A DNA stretch of 64,000 bases from contig NZ_QYRP01000002.1 in the NCBI RefSeq assembly GCF_003600895.1, positions 1,984,001 to 2,048,000 of the forward strand, read 5' to 3'. The notes beneath the pieces were generated by a model. That model worked only from the letters and a program-made list of their open reading frames with translations, had not been told where the DNA came from and did no database searches. A program made the translations under genes and the position numbers. The stretch comes from Nocardioides cavernaquae. Lineage in GTDB: Bacteria; Actinomycetota; Actinomycetes; Propionibacteriales; Nocardioidaceae. This document shows, piece by piece, positions 10,234 to 18,034 of this stretch. Positions within the stretch are counted from its first letter, which is position 1, and each line of letters begins with the position of its first letter.

Positions 10234-11216
10234 CAGGACTCCAGGTGGTGCGTCAACAACTCGCCCGCCAGGATCGGACCGGCGGTAGCGAGGTGCGCCG
10301 GGTTCAGCACCCATGACTCGTCGCCCGCGATCAGCAGCAACAACCCGACGCGGGTGTCGACTGGCTGCAACAACTCGAGGTCCAGAGTCGCCGTCGACTC
10401 ATCGTCATCGACGATCGCCACATCCTCGGCATAGAAGTCGGCGGCCCACCGTGCGTGATGCGGGATGCGCACGCGGACGGTCTCGGTCTTCCGCTGGGCG
10501 GCGAGCATCCGTGCAAGATCGGCCGGCGGCTTGAACGTTGCCTCGGACACGACGTAATCACGGATGTTGGACAGCAGGTAGGTGCGGATCCGGCCATGCG
10601 CGTCGGCCGGCCCGGCGTCGACCTCCCACCCGCGCTGCGTCTGGACGAGCAGGTACGGCTCGATGGTCCTGGTGAAGACGCCCTCGTCCCAGCTGCGTGA
10701 GTAGCTGATCTCGACCAGGTGACTGCCGGCGACGGCTTCTTGGAGTGCCTCGAGGGCGCGGTTCCAGGAGCGCGTGCCGCTCGGCTCGACCGGGGTGCCG
10801 AAGGCGGTCTCGGTGAGTACCTCGACTGCACCGAGCAGATCTGCGTCGCTCGGGTCGATGTCGAGCAGCGCCTGCGCGGCGGTGAAGATGAGTGCCAGTT
10901 CGGCCGGGTCGACGTACTCCACGCCGAGCTCCTCGCTCGGTCGCTCGTCGATGATGCAGACGTACTCCGCGGTCGTCGGCTCATCCTCGGCGCCGTCGGC
11001 GTTGCGGAAGTCGAGCACGGCGGGCCGGGTCAGGCCGAGCAGGAGCGGCGCGACGTCGGCGGTGTAGAACGCCAGGATGTCCTCGCGCAGCTCGGCCGTG
11101 GGTACGCCGGTCTGGGCGGCGAGGTCCGCCAGCGGCAGGCCGCCCGGGTGGGAAGCGAGCTGCTCAAAGACCGCGGGCAGCCGGGCAAACCGCTGCGTGT
11201 ACTTCGGTGTCGCCAT
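10233..11216 (-). CDS. pafC: WYL-domain regulator, PafC-like
   Basis: A 327-residue protein with an N-terminal winged helix (RFARLPAVFEQLASHPGGLPLADLAAQTGVP), a central WYL domain (LVEISYSRSWDEGVFTRTIEPYLLVQTQRGWEVDAG) and a WCX-type C-terminal extension. The pair with the preceding PafB-like gene shares a TGATG overlap at 11216, so the two are translationally coupled. In mycobacteria PafBC is the heterodimeric activator of the RecA-independent DNA-damage response. Here no pafA (Pup ligase) or tat gene is adjacent, so this may be a relocated pafBC or a paralogous pair. Confidence 0.8.
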   Translation of the reverse strand: MATPKYTQRFARLPAVFEQLASHPGGLPLADLAAQTGVPTAELREDILAFYTADVAPLLLGLTRPAVLDFRNADGAEDEPTTAEYVCIIDERPSEELGVEYVDPAELALIFTAAQALLDIDPSDADLLGAVEVLTETAFGTPVEPSGTRSWNRALEALQEAVAGSHLVEISYSRSWDEGVFTRTIEPYLLVQTQRGWEVDAGPADAHGRIRTYLLSNIRDYVVSEATFKPPADLARMLAAQRKTETVRVRIPHHARWAADFYAEDVAIVDDDESTATLDLELLQPVDTRVGLLLLIAGDESWVLNPAHLATAGPILAGELLTHHLES

Positions 11217-12124
11217 CAGAGCCCCGCCATCATCTGCAGTTCGTCGATCAGCTCGTCGCGCACATCCGCTGGCCCGACGATCCGGACGCGGGTGCCGAGC
11301 TGGTAGATCCGGGCCCGGAGTGCGGACCGGTTGGTGACGCGGTAGACGAGCTCGGTGGTTGTGCCGTCGCTGGTTTCCTTGGTCGGCGCGGAGAGCCAGC
11401 GACGCACGTCCGCGACGTACTCGTCGGGGGAGCTGAGTGTGACCTCGACGGGTGGGTCCACCTCCCAGCTCATCGGGTGAAGGCCCGTGCGCCTCGGGTC
11501 GGGATGGCGCTGGGCGGTGCCCGGAGGGTCGGTGTGAACGTCGCTCATGCGGGAGATGACGAACGCCTTGACCTTCTCCCCGTCGCCTTCGCGGCCGAAG
11601 AGGTACCACCGCGTCTGCTGCGTCCGCACCGAGTCGGGGTGGACGACGCGCACGGAGCCGTTGTAGCGGAACCGAATGATGGCCTGGTTGCGGAGGCCCC
11701 CGATCACGGTGGCCAGTGAGTGGTCGTGCCCGGCATCGTCGATCACTGCCGTGATGGAGGAGGGGCGGCTGTCGCCCTTCAGGTCGAGTCGCTGCGCCAG
11801 GTCCTCGCGATCGACGAGGAGTACGGCGCGGCGCAGCGCTGTCTGCTGCTCGGGGGTGAGGCGAATCTTGAGCCGGTTGTCGACGGTTGTCATGCGATAG
11901 ATCGCGCCCTCGCCGACCGGCCCGATGTTCTCGATCCGCCAGCCGAGCGAGTTCAGGTGGCGGAACTCGCGCTGCAACTGCGAGATACCGTCCTTGGCGT
12001 CGTGCCAGCCGGCCCACGCGAGCAGGTTCGCGGCTGGCTCGCCCGCCGGTCCTGCATGGCGAAGCAGCGCGGCCAGGCCGACGAGCCGCTCCATGGGTCC
12101 GCGCTGGTCACGTCCTCCGGTCAT
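11216..12124 (-). CDS. pafB: WYL-domain regulator, PafB-like
   Basis: A 302-residue protein: residues 1-85 are a winged helix (MERLVGLAALLRHAG, LQREFRHLNSLGWRIENIG), then a WYL domain (NQAIIRFRYNGSVRVVHPDSVRTQQTRWYLFGREGDGEKVKAFVISRMSDV), then the WCX part. It is the partner of the PafC-like protein just downstream. A -10-like CAGACT ends seven bases before the ATG, suggesting a leaderless message. Whether this is the true PafB depends on whether another copy lies next to pafA elsewhere. Confidence 0.8.
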   Translation of the reverse strand: MTGGRDQRGPMERLVGLAALLRHAGPAGEPAANLLAWAGWHDAKDGISQLQREFRHLNSLGWRIENIGPVGEGAIYRMTTVDNRLKIRLTPEQQTALRRAVLLVDREDLAQRLDLKGDSRPSSITAVIDDAGHDHSLATVIGGLRNQAIIRFRYNGSVRVVHPDSVRTQQTRWYLFGREGDGEKVKAFVISRMSDVHTDPPGTAQRHPDPRRTGLHPMSWEVDPPVEVTLSSPDEYVADVRRWLSAPTKETSDGTTTELVYRVTNRSALRARIYQLGTRVRIVGPADVRDELIDELQMMAGL

Positions 12125-12269
12125 GACGGTCAGTCTGGTCAGGTGTCCGGTCCTTTGCAGGGGAATCGATGAAGACGGATTGCCGAATGGCCGTGGCCGG
12201 AGCGCCGTCCCCCGAACGGTGCCCCGACCACGCCCTGCCTCCCGGATCTCGGACCCAGGAGGAGTCCGG

Positions 12270-12938
12270 TCAGAACGTGTCGTTGATCGTCAGCTTGTCG
12301 TAGGCGGCTGGCATCTTGTCCATGCTCGAGCAGTCCGCCCCAGCCGTGGTGCCGACGTCGATCTGGTCGCTGGAACAGTCGACGCTGGCGAGCACCTCGG
12401 TGCCCTTCCAGAACTTGATCTCCACGAAGGCACCGTCCTTCTCGTCGCGGTTATTGGTGATCTTCAGGCCAGACACATCGATGTCGCCGAGGACGTCCCT
12501 GCCGAGGGTCCAGCCGGCCGCATAGGAAAAGCCCGACACCTCGAAGGCCTTGCCAGGCGTGATCGTGAGCGGGTTGTCTGGGCCGCCCGGTTCCTTGTCC
12601 TTCGCGTCCGACTTCTCGATGGAGTCGTCGATCGAGTCGGCGACTGAGTTGAAGAACGCGGCGTACAGAGCCTGCGTGGCGAAGACGCCCACCAGCGCGA
12701 CCACGCTGATCCACAGACCTGCGCGGCCTAGGCTCGTGCCGGTGGCCTTGCCCTTCTTGGCGCGACGCACTGCGAGGAAGCCGAGGACGATGCCAACGAT
12801 CGCGGTGACCGCGAACAGGTTGTTGATGATCGGGACCCAGCAGAACAGCAGGGACACGATGCCGATGACCAGCGCGGTGATCGCCAGTCCAGAGCCGCCC
12901 TTGGGCGGAGCGCCAACAGGCGCGATGGTTTCAGTCAT
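12270..12938 (-). CDS. DUF4190-type membrane-anchored protein
   Basis: A 222-residue protein. Residues 1-17 are soluble, then three hydrophobic helices (GSGLAITALVIGIVSLLFCWVP, NNLFAVTAIVGIVLGFLAVRRAKKG, AGLWISVVALVGVFATQALYAAFF) in the arrangement of DUF4190. The rest is an external beta-rich domain (FEVSGFSYAAGWTLG ... VSGLKITNNRDEKDGAFVEIKFWKG ... CSSDQIDVG ... CSSMDKMP) with two Cys that may pair, similar to DUF4352-like domains. ATG at 12938 is chosen because the longer version begins within intergenic sequence. The function is unknown. Confidence 0.8.
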   Translation of the reverse strand: MTETIAPVGAPPKGGSGLAITALVIGIVSLLFCWVPIINNLFAVTAIVGIVLGFLAVRRAKKGKATGTSLGRAGLWISVVALVGVFATQALYAAFFNSVADSIDDSIEKSDAKDKEPGGPDNPLTITPGKAFEVSGFSYAAGWTLGRDVLGDIDVSGLKITNNRDEKDGAFVEIKFWKGTEVLASVDCSSDQIDVGTTAGADCSSMDKMPAAYDKLTINDTF

Positions 12939-13151
12939 TTCTCGACCCATCCGTGAAGAGTTTGTGTGGATGAGAGGAGGGTGTCGGCAGCCCCCGACAG
13001 AACACAGGCTCGAGTTGCGGGCGCGGTTTCCAACCCGGTCAGTCGAGTGGCCCGCGAGCTCGGCGATGTTGATTGCTGGCGTCAGCCGCAACAGCGCGAC
13101 CGGGGAGGCTTCTCCCTCCCGCGGCAGGGCTACAAAGTCAGCTTTCGGCTT

Positions 13152-14003
13152 CTACGGCGCGACGAGCTTGGGTTCGGCTTCGAGCACCTGGAGGTTGGCC
13201 GGAGGGCTCGTGCGGACGACGGTGCCGTTGACCGGTTGCCAGGGCCCGTTACCGACGCGGTAATCGGCGGACCAGGTCACCCGGACCTGGGGCTGGACGT
13301 TGCCGGTGTCTTCGTAGATGTGGGTGATGTAGCTGTCTATGCTCGTCCCGCGCTGCCACGGTTTGCCGGGCCAGTCGGTGGTCTGGGTCGTCGTGTCGCC
13401 GTGGATCCATTCGTACGACGATGCGTGGATACGCAGATCCACCGACCGGCCGAGTAGGCGGAGGTTGCGGATGAAGGGCTCTGCTTCTGTGGAGAAGATC
13501 GCCTCAAGCCCGATGAGGGTCTTGCCGTTGGGTGGCTGAATATCGAGCCTGGGCTCGGGGAGCGGGATGCGTTGGAACGCGCGGAGAACTGCTGTGGGCA
13601 TCGATTGAGCAGCGGCGGGGTTATCGGGGCGGCAGGGCGGACCGACCAAGAAGTCGCTGTTGACTACCGAGTAGCCCAGCGCAATGACCGTGAAATAGCC
13701 GGTAGGTGACCCCGGGTCAGCCTCGCACGTGGTGGTCGGCGTGCAGTCGCCGACCGATGCGCCGTTGCCGCACGGTGGCAGGGGCGGCGTTTGCGAAGCC
13801 GGGCTGATGCTCCCGTACGAACTGGCGTTAGTGGGCGAACCTGGCGGCTCCAGGCCGACGTGATCGGAAGCTCCCGCATCGAAACTGAGCTTTCCGGGAG
13901 TGACTGAGGTCTGGTCCGGAGGCGTGGTCGGATCTGCTGACGCGGTAGGGGCGACGATTGCGAGCAGGCTCGTGAGCGCAAGTCCAGTGAGGGGGCGAGA
14001 CAT
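13152..14003 (-). CDS. Secreted hypothetical protein
   Basis: A 283-residue protein with a typical signal peptide (MSRPLTGLALTSLLAIVAPTASA, cleavage after residue 23). The mature part is rich in Thr/Pro/Ser and holds CGNGASVGDCTPTTTCEADPG and CRPDNP; the C-terminal half is beta-rich. It starts two bases after the stop of the DUF6318 lipoprotein gene, so the two form an operon and may act together at the cell surface. I do not recognise a domain. Confidence 0.75.
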   Translation of the reverse strand: MSRPLTGLALTSLLAIVAPTASADPTTPPDQTSVTPGKLSFDAGASDHVGLEPPGSPTNASSYGSISPASQTPPLPPCGNGASVGDCTPTTTCEADPGSPTGYFTVIALGYSVVNSDFLVGPPCRPDNPAAAQSMPTAVLRAFQRIPLPEPRLDIQPPNGKTLIGLEAIFSTEAEPFIRNLRLLGRSVDLRIHASSYEWIHGDTTTQTTDWPGKPWQRGTSIDSYITHIYEDTGNVQPQVRVTWSADYRVGNGPWQPVNGTVVRTSPPANLQVLEAEPKLVAP

Positions 14004-14005
14004 GT

Positions 14006-14560
14006 CTATGCCAGCTTCTCGAGCCCGTAGACGACAAAGTGGTCGTCTTCCCAGATTACTCCCGCAATGAAGACGAACTGCATCGCCTTGGTTCGTTCGA
14101 CGGTTTGGCCTGAGTTGCTCATCAACTTCTGGGCGGCTTGGTCGACCTCCACAGCAAAGCGATAACTCGGTGCCTTCGATCGCGGATCGAGAGTGATGGT
14201 GGAAATCCTCCAGCCGCCTCCCTCGACGTGCTGTTTGGCGCCGTAGATGGCATCCACGGAACTACGTAGGTTCCGACATGCTCCGCAGGCTTTATGCGCG
14301 ACCGAGTCGATCTGAGCGGTGTCGCCGGTCTTCATTGCGTAACTGACCGCCTCGAACCAGTACCGCACAAAGGCCTTCGCGCCGACGCTCGTATTCGCCT
14401 TTGCAGCGCTCGGTAGCGCCGGCGCGACGGGCCTGGTCGGTGACGGCGAGGCAGTCGCCGGCGTCGTACTGGCCGAGGGCTTCGGGCTAGGAGAGGAGTC
14501 GTCAGAGCATCCAGGGAGCGCGAGCAGCAGTGCGGCCGCGATGACAAGGCGATAGCGCAT
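14006..14560 (-). CDS. DUF6318-family lipoprotein
   Basis: A 184-residue lipoprotein. The signal peptide ends in the lipobox LALPGC (Cys18), followed by a Ser/Pro/Thr linker of about 40 residues. The folded domain has ANTSVGAKAFVRYWFEAVSYAMKTGDTAQIDS and CGACRNLRSSVDAIY, the pattern of DUF6318. The two Cys in CGAC probably form a disulphide outside the cell. It is the first gene of a pair with the secreted protein at 13152-14003. Confidence 0.85.
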   Translation of the reverse strand: MRYRLVIAAALLLALPGCSDDSSPSPKPSASTTPATASPSPTRPVAPALPSAAKANTSVGAKAFVRYWFEAVSYAMKTGDTAQIDSVAHKACGACRNLRSSVDAIYGAKQHVEGGGWRISTITLDPRSKAPSYRFAVEVDQAAQKLMSNSGQTVERTKAMQFVFIAGVIWEDDHFVVYGLEKLA

Positions 14561-14695
14561 GGTTTCCGTCCTCAGTCCCGAGAGCGCCCGGAACGGAGGC
14601 GCCAGCAGAACGGTAAGCCGAGCGCGCGGAACCTGTGAAGTCTCTATCCACAGCCGCCATACGCCGCCACAGTCGAGCAGCGGCAGCGGCGGTGA

Positions 14696-15154
14696 TCAGT
14701 CGCAGTAGTCGCAGCGACCGGTGGACGGCACCTGGGTGAAGCACTTCGGGCAGAGAACAACGACCGGCTCAGGCTTGGCAGGGACCGCAGGAGCCTTTGC
14801 GCGGGAGACGCGCGGAGCCGCAGTTTTCGGCGCGGGTGCCCGGGTGCCAGGCACGCGCTTGTTCGGCGCAGGCTTGGCGAGCTCGATCACGGAGGCGACG
14901 TTGAAGCCGAGGTCGGTGAGGACCTTCGCGACCTCGAGTGGGATCTCGTCGGCGGTCAGGGGAGTGCCCGTCGCCTTGCCGTGGGCGAACGCGAGCAGCG
15001 CGCCGGCGTCGTACCTCTTGCCGCGCTCGACGAGGACCTCGTCACCGGGGGCCTCAATGCCGTGGTCGGCGAGGAACGTCGCCGCGCCGCGCTGGTCGTG
15101 CTCCCGGATTGCGGTGAGTACGTGGATCCGGGTAACCAGCTCAAAGTTCGACAC
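14696..15154 (-). CDS. Hypothetical protein with C-terminal zinc ribbon
   Basis: A 152-residue protein. The N-terminal part is helical (NFELVTRIHVLTAIREHDQRGAATFLADHG) and holds KRYDAGALLAFAHGKATGTPL; the middle is a basic Ala/Pro/Lys linker; the end is a four-cysteine ribbon (CPKC ... CDYC) expected to bind zinc. The GTG at 15154 is fixed by a -10-like TACCCT that ends exactly six bases before it. The function is unknown; a nucleic-acid binding role is possible. Confidence 0.75.
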   Translation of the reverse strand: MSNFELVTRIHVLTAIREHDQRGAATFLADHGIEAPGDEVLVERGKRYDAGALLAFAHGKATGTPLTADEIPLEVAKVLTDLGFNVASVIELAKPAPNKRVPGTRAPAPKTAAPRVSRAKAPAVPAKPEPVVVLCPKCFTQVPSTGRCDYCD

Positions 15155-15243
15155 AACCCAAGGGTAGGCGGACCCAGGTGGATGTGCCGCCGCCCCGGTG
15201 CGCGCTGGACCTGGGTGAGATCCAGATCTCGGCACAGATGCGC

Positions 15244-16092
15244 TCAGCGGCAGGGGACGTTGCCGAGTCGGGCGAAGCCCTCGAGGTCCCCGGGCCCGTA
15301 CGACGTCTGGCCGACGTTGTCGGCATTCATCAGCTCGCCGGCGTCCTTCACGTGCCCGAGGCCGACCAGGTGTCCGAACTCGTGGTCGATGATCGCCTGG
15401 GCGTGTGGGCGGTTGTGGTTCGACGCCAGACGCGCGTAGACATCCCGGTCGAGGATCACCGCGCCGGTGACGAACTGGCGGAAGTTCGGCCGGACCTCCA
15501 GGTGGGAGCTCCCGCCGACACCTGCGACGTCGCCCTTGAGCTCCGGCACCTCGTCGGCATCGGCCCAGGCCACCAGGACGGGCGGGGCGGTGGCGGCGCC
15601 GAACACCCTCTGCTCGAACCGGCGCGAGTCCGTCTCGCCGACGATCTCGAACTCGAACCCGGTCGCGGTGGCCGTGTGCTCGATGGCGTCCTCGACGAGG
15701 TTGCGGTAGTCGGGCGGGGCTCCCTCCGGGTTGATCTCGAGCCTGATGGTCCGGCACGGGTCGTAGGTCACCGGGGTCCGGCCGTCCCGCTGCGTGGCCA
15801 TGAAGGCGTGCGGGCCGTCGCCGTCCGGGATGGGCGGCGTCGGGTGCAGCCGGTCGTGGCTGCGGGTGAACGGGTTGCGCCAGTCGCCTGTGGCGAACTG
15901 ACCGCCCACCCACACTGCGATGAACACGATGAGGATCCCGGCCACGAACACGGGCGTTCGCGATCGTCGTGCGGGAGGCAGCTGCCAGGGCATCGTGCCC
16001 AGCCCGTGCTGCGCGTCGACGCGGTCGAGCTCGCGCAGGCGACGCTCGAGCCGGCGGGCGCGCTTGCGCCGTTGGCGTCCCTCCCAAGACAT
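15244..16092 (-). CDS. Membrane-anchored matrixin-like metalloprotease (copy 1)
   Basis: A 282-residue type II membrane protein: a basic cytoplasmic N-terminus (residues 1-45), one transmembrane helix (TPVFVAGILIVFIAVWVGGQF) and an external zinc-protease domain. The zinc site HEFGHLVGLGHV (HExxHxxGxxH) is near residue 240, followed by the met-turn-like ELMNADNVGQTSYGPGD. A DPC motif and a second Cys at the C-terminus (PCR) may be bridged. GACACT ends six bases before the ATG. The next gene upstream is a paralogue of the same design. Confidence 0.9.
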   Translation of the reverse strand: MSWEGRQRRKRARRLERRLRELDRVDAQHGLGTMPWQLPPARRSRTPVFVAGILIVFIAVWVGGQFATGDWRNPFTRSHDRLHPTPPIPDGDGPHAFMATQRDGRTPVTYDPCRTIRLEINPEGAPPDYRNLVEDAIEHTATATGFEFEIVGETDSRRFEQRVFGAATAPPVLVAWADADEVPELKGDVAGVGGSSHLEVRPNFRQFVTGAVILDRDVYARLASNHNRPHAQAIIDHEFGHLVGLGHVKDAGELMNADNVGQTSYGPGDLEGFARLGNVPCR

Positions 16093-16143
16093 GCAGCGAG
16101 TGTCCCTCGTCGAGCCACCGCTGTCCGGCGAATGCCCGGGGAA

Positions 16144-16905
16144 TCAGTGGCAGGCGACGTTGCCGAGCCGCGCCAGTCCCTCGCGATCCCCGGGCCCGTA
16201 CGACGTCTGGCCGACGTTCTCCTCATGCATGAGCTCGCCGGAGTCCTTGACGTGCGACAGGCCGACGAGGTGCCCGAACTCGTGATCGACGATGGCCTGG
16301 GCGGGCTCATCGGCGTGGAGCTCGGCCATCTGGTCGAAGTTCACGCGATCGAGGACCACGAAGCCGGTGATGTAGCGGCTGAAGCTTGGTGACACCGTCA
16401 GCTTCGTGCTTCCCGCGACACCTGCCGTGCCGCCTGCCAGCGCGCCGAACTCGTGCTCGTCGGCCCACATGACCAGCACTGGAGGTGGGGCCGCGTCCTG
16501 GTCGAGCGGCTGGCCGACCTTGCGTGAGTCGGTCGTCCCGAGGATGTCGAACTCGAAGCCTGTTGCCTCGCTCGTGTGGACGACGGCCCGCTCGACGAGC
16601 TTGCGATGGTCGGGCGGGGCGTTCTCGGGATTGATCTGCAGCCGGATCGGCTGGCACGGGTCGTAGGTCACCGGCGTGCGGCCGTCGGCCTGCAGAGCCG
16701 AGAAGGCAAAGGAGCCGCCGCCATCCTCGATCTCTGGCGTGGGGTAGTCGCGGTCAGCGTCGTAGCCGGTCCGGCTGCCCAGGTAGACGACGACCAGGCG
16801 GCCGATGATCACGAGCAGGAGCAGCGTCATGACGACGGCCAGCCCGGCGGTGAATGGCGTCCACGGACGCTTGGCCCGCGGCGTCCGGTGCCCGTCCGAC
16901 CACAT
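16144..16905 (-). CDS. Membrane-anchored matrixin-like metalloprotease (copy 2)
   Basis: A 253-residue paralogue of the gene at 15244-16092. It has one N-terminal transmembrane helix (FTAGLAVVMTLLLLVIIGRLVVVYLG), the shared DGRTPVTYDPC segment and the zinc site HEFGHLVGLSHV, then ELMHEENVGQTSYGPGDREGLARLGNVACH. Copy 2 lacks the first 30 basic residues of copy 1. The two lie 51 bases apart in the same direction, evidence for a local duplication. GAGACT ends six bases before the ATG. Confidence 0.9.
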   Translation of the reverse strand: MWSDGHRTPRAKRPWTPFTAGLAVVMTLLLLVIIGRLVVVYLGSRTGYDADRDYPTPEIEDGGGSFAFSALQADGRTPVTYDPCQPIRLQINPENAPPDHRKLVERAVVHTSEATGFEFDILGTTDSRKVGQPLDQDAAPPPVLVMWADEHEFGALAGGTAGVAGSTKLTVSPSFSRYITGFVVLDRVNFDQMAELHADEPAQAIVDHEFGHLVGLSHVKDSGELMHEENVGQTSYGPGDREGLARLGNVACH

Positions 16906-16990
16906 GGAGCGAGTCTCCCTCCTCGCGCCGCAGTTGTCCGGGGATCCATGACGCGGGCTCGACCCGCGTCACCCCAGGAACCTTGCGTAG

Positions 16991-17001
16991 ATTAACTTAA
17001 T
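16991..17001 (+). promoter_or_regulatory. Palindrome and -10 at the MarR gene start
   Basis: ATTAA-C-TTAAT is symmetric and overlaps a TTAACT -10-like hexamer six bases before the GTG at 17004. A MarR-type protein bound here would repress its own gene and the coupled membrane protein. Confidence 0.45.
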
Positions 17002-17003
17002 GC

Positions 17004-17474
17004 GTGCAAGATGGTCCCGTGATCGACCGTACCCGCCAGCCCGCCTACGCCCTCCATGCACTCGTCCACGTGCTCGACCGGGCGGCGGAGGGCGTGCTCG
17101 CGGAGGGCATCGGCATCTCCTACCGCCGCTACCTGACGCTCCTCACGCTCCAGCGCCTCGCTGACGAAGGCACCGTCACGCAGCGCGAGCTCGCCACCGA
17201 GCTCGGGGTGAGCGAGCCGGCCGCGAGCCGCACTGTCGGCGTACTCCGCGAAGCCGGGTGGGTGACCTCGCTGGCGGCGCCGGGGGAGGGCAACCGCCGT
17301 CGGCTCGCGCTGACCGCCGAGGGTGAGCGACTGGTCAACGATGCGGCGCTCAGGCTCGAGACCGCGTTCGCGAGCCTGATGGACGCGGCCGGGGTGGAGG
17401 CTGATGACGTCCTCGCGATCACCGACCCGCTGCTCGGCACTCTCGCGACCCTCTCGGAGGTGAGCCAGTCATGA
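17004..17474 (+). CDS. MarR-family transcriptional regulator
   Basis: A 156-residue winged-helix regulator. The recognition helix region is TQRELATELGVSEPAASRTVGVLREAGWV, followed by the wing EGNRRRLALTAEGERLV; the flanking helices form the dimer interface. GTG at 17004 lies six bases after a -10-like TTAACT. Its stop codon overlaps the start of the DUF2306 membrane protein (ATGA), so the two are translated together, and the regulator likely controls that gene. Confidence 0.9.
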   Translation: MQDGPVIDRTRQPAYALHALVHVLDRAAEGVLAEGIGISYRRYLTLLTLQRLADEGTVTQRELATELGVSEPAASRTVGVLREAGWVTSLAAPGEGNRRRLALTAEGERLVNDAALRLETAFASLMDAAGVEADDVLAITDPLLGTLATLSEVSQS

Positions 17475-18013
17475 CTCCGCTGCTCGTCAGCCACATCTTC
17501 GCGGCGTCGACCGCGCTGCTGCTCGGCGGCTGGCAGATCTTCCTCTCGCGCAAGGGAAGTCCGACGCACCGGCTGGTCGGTCGGACCTGGGTCCTGCTCG
17601 CGGTGTACGTCTCGGTGACCGGCTTCTTCATCAAGGACCTGAACCCCGGGCACTTCAGCTTCTTCCACATCTTCTCGGTGGTCACGTTGACCACCACGAC
17701 CATGGGTGTCGTCGCGGCGATGCGGCACGACATCAAGCGCCACCGCGGCAACATGATCGGCACCTGGATCGGCATGTGTGTGGCGTTCACGCTGGCGGTC
17801 GCCGTGCCGGAGCGGGCGATCCCGACGTTCGTGCTCGCCAGGCCCGGCGACGCAGTGCTCGCGATCCTCGGCATCGTGATGACGACAGCCGCCGTGCTGG
17901 CAGCGGTATCGTTCGTGGCTGCTCGCACGACGGCGGTCGCCAGGTCTCGTGAGTCAGTCTCGGTAGCCGTGCGAAACCCCCGGGAAGTAGGGGTTTCGAC
18001 TGACGGTGATTGA
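17471..18013 (+). CDS. DUF2306-type membrane protein
   Basis: A 180-residue protein with four hydrophobic helices. It starts MTPLLVSHIFAASTALLLGGWQIF and has the typical PTHRLVGRTWVLLAVYVSVTG, FSFFHIFSVVTL and RHRGNMIGTWIGM segments of DUF2306 proteins, where a conserved His and HR may bind a metal or haem. The C-terminal tail is hydrophilic. It overlaps the MarR gene by four bases (ATGA). The function is unknown. Confidence 0.85.
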   Translation: MTPLLVSHIFAASTALLLGGWQIFLSRKGSPTHRLVGRTWVLLAVYVSVTGFFIKDLNPGHFSFFHIFSVVTLTTTTMGVVAAMRHDIKRHRGNMIGTWIGMCVAFTLAVAVPERAIPTFVLARPGDAVLAILGIVMTTAAVLAAVSFVAARTTAVARSRESVSVAVRNPREVGVSTDGD

Positions 18014-18034
18014 CGTCACCGACAGAATCTCCCC

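Noticed and set aside
10195..10235. Possible tRNA 3' end (GGTTCGACT in a GCAG/CTGC stem)
   Set aside because: The T-loop-like motif has only a 4-bp stem, there is no matching acceptor, D or anticodon arm, and the sequence is explained by a terminator hairpin.
14640..14655. DnaA-like box (CTATCCACAG)
   Set aside because: A single imperfect site in a short intergenic gap without replication-linked genes.
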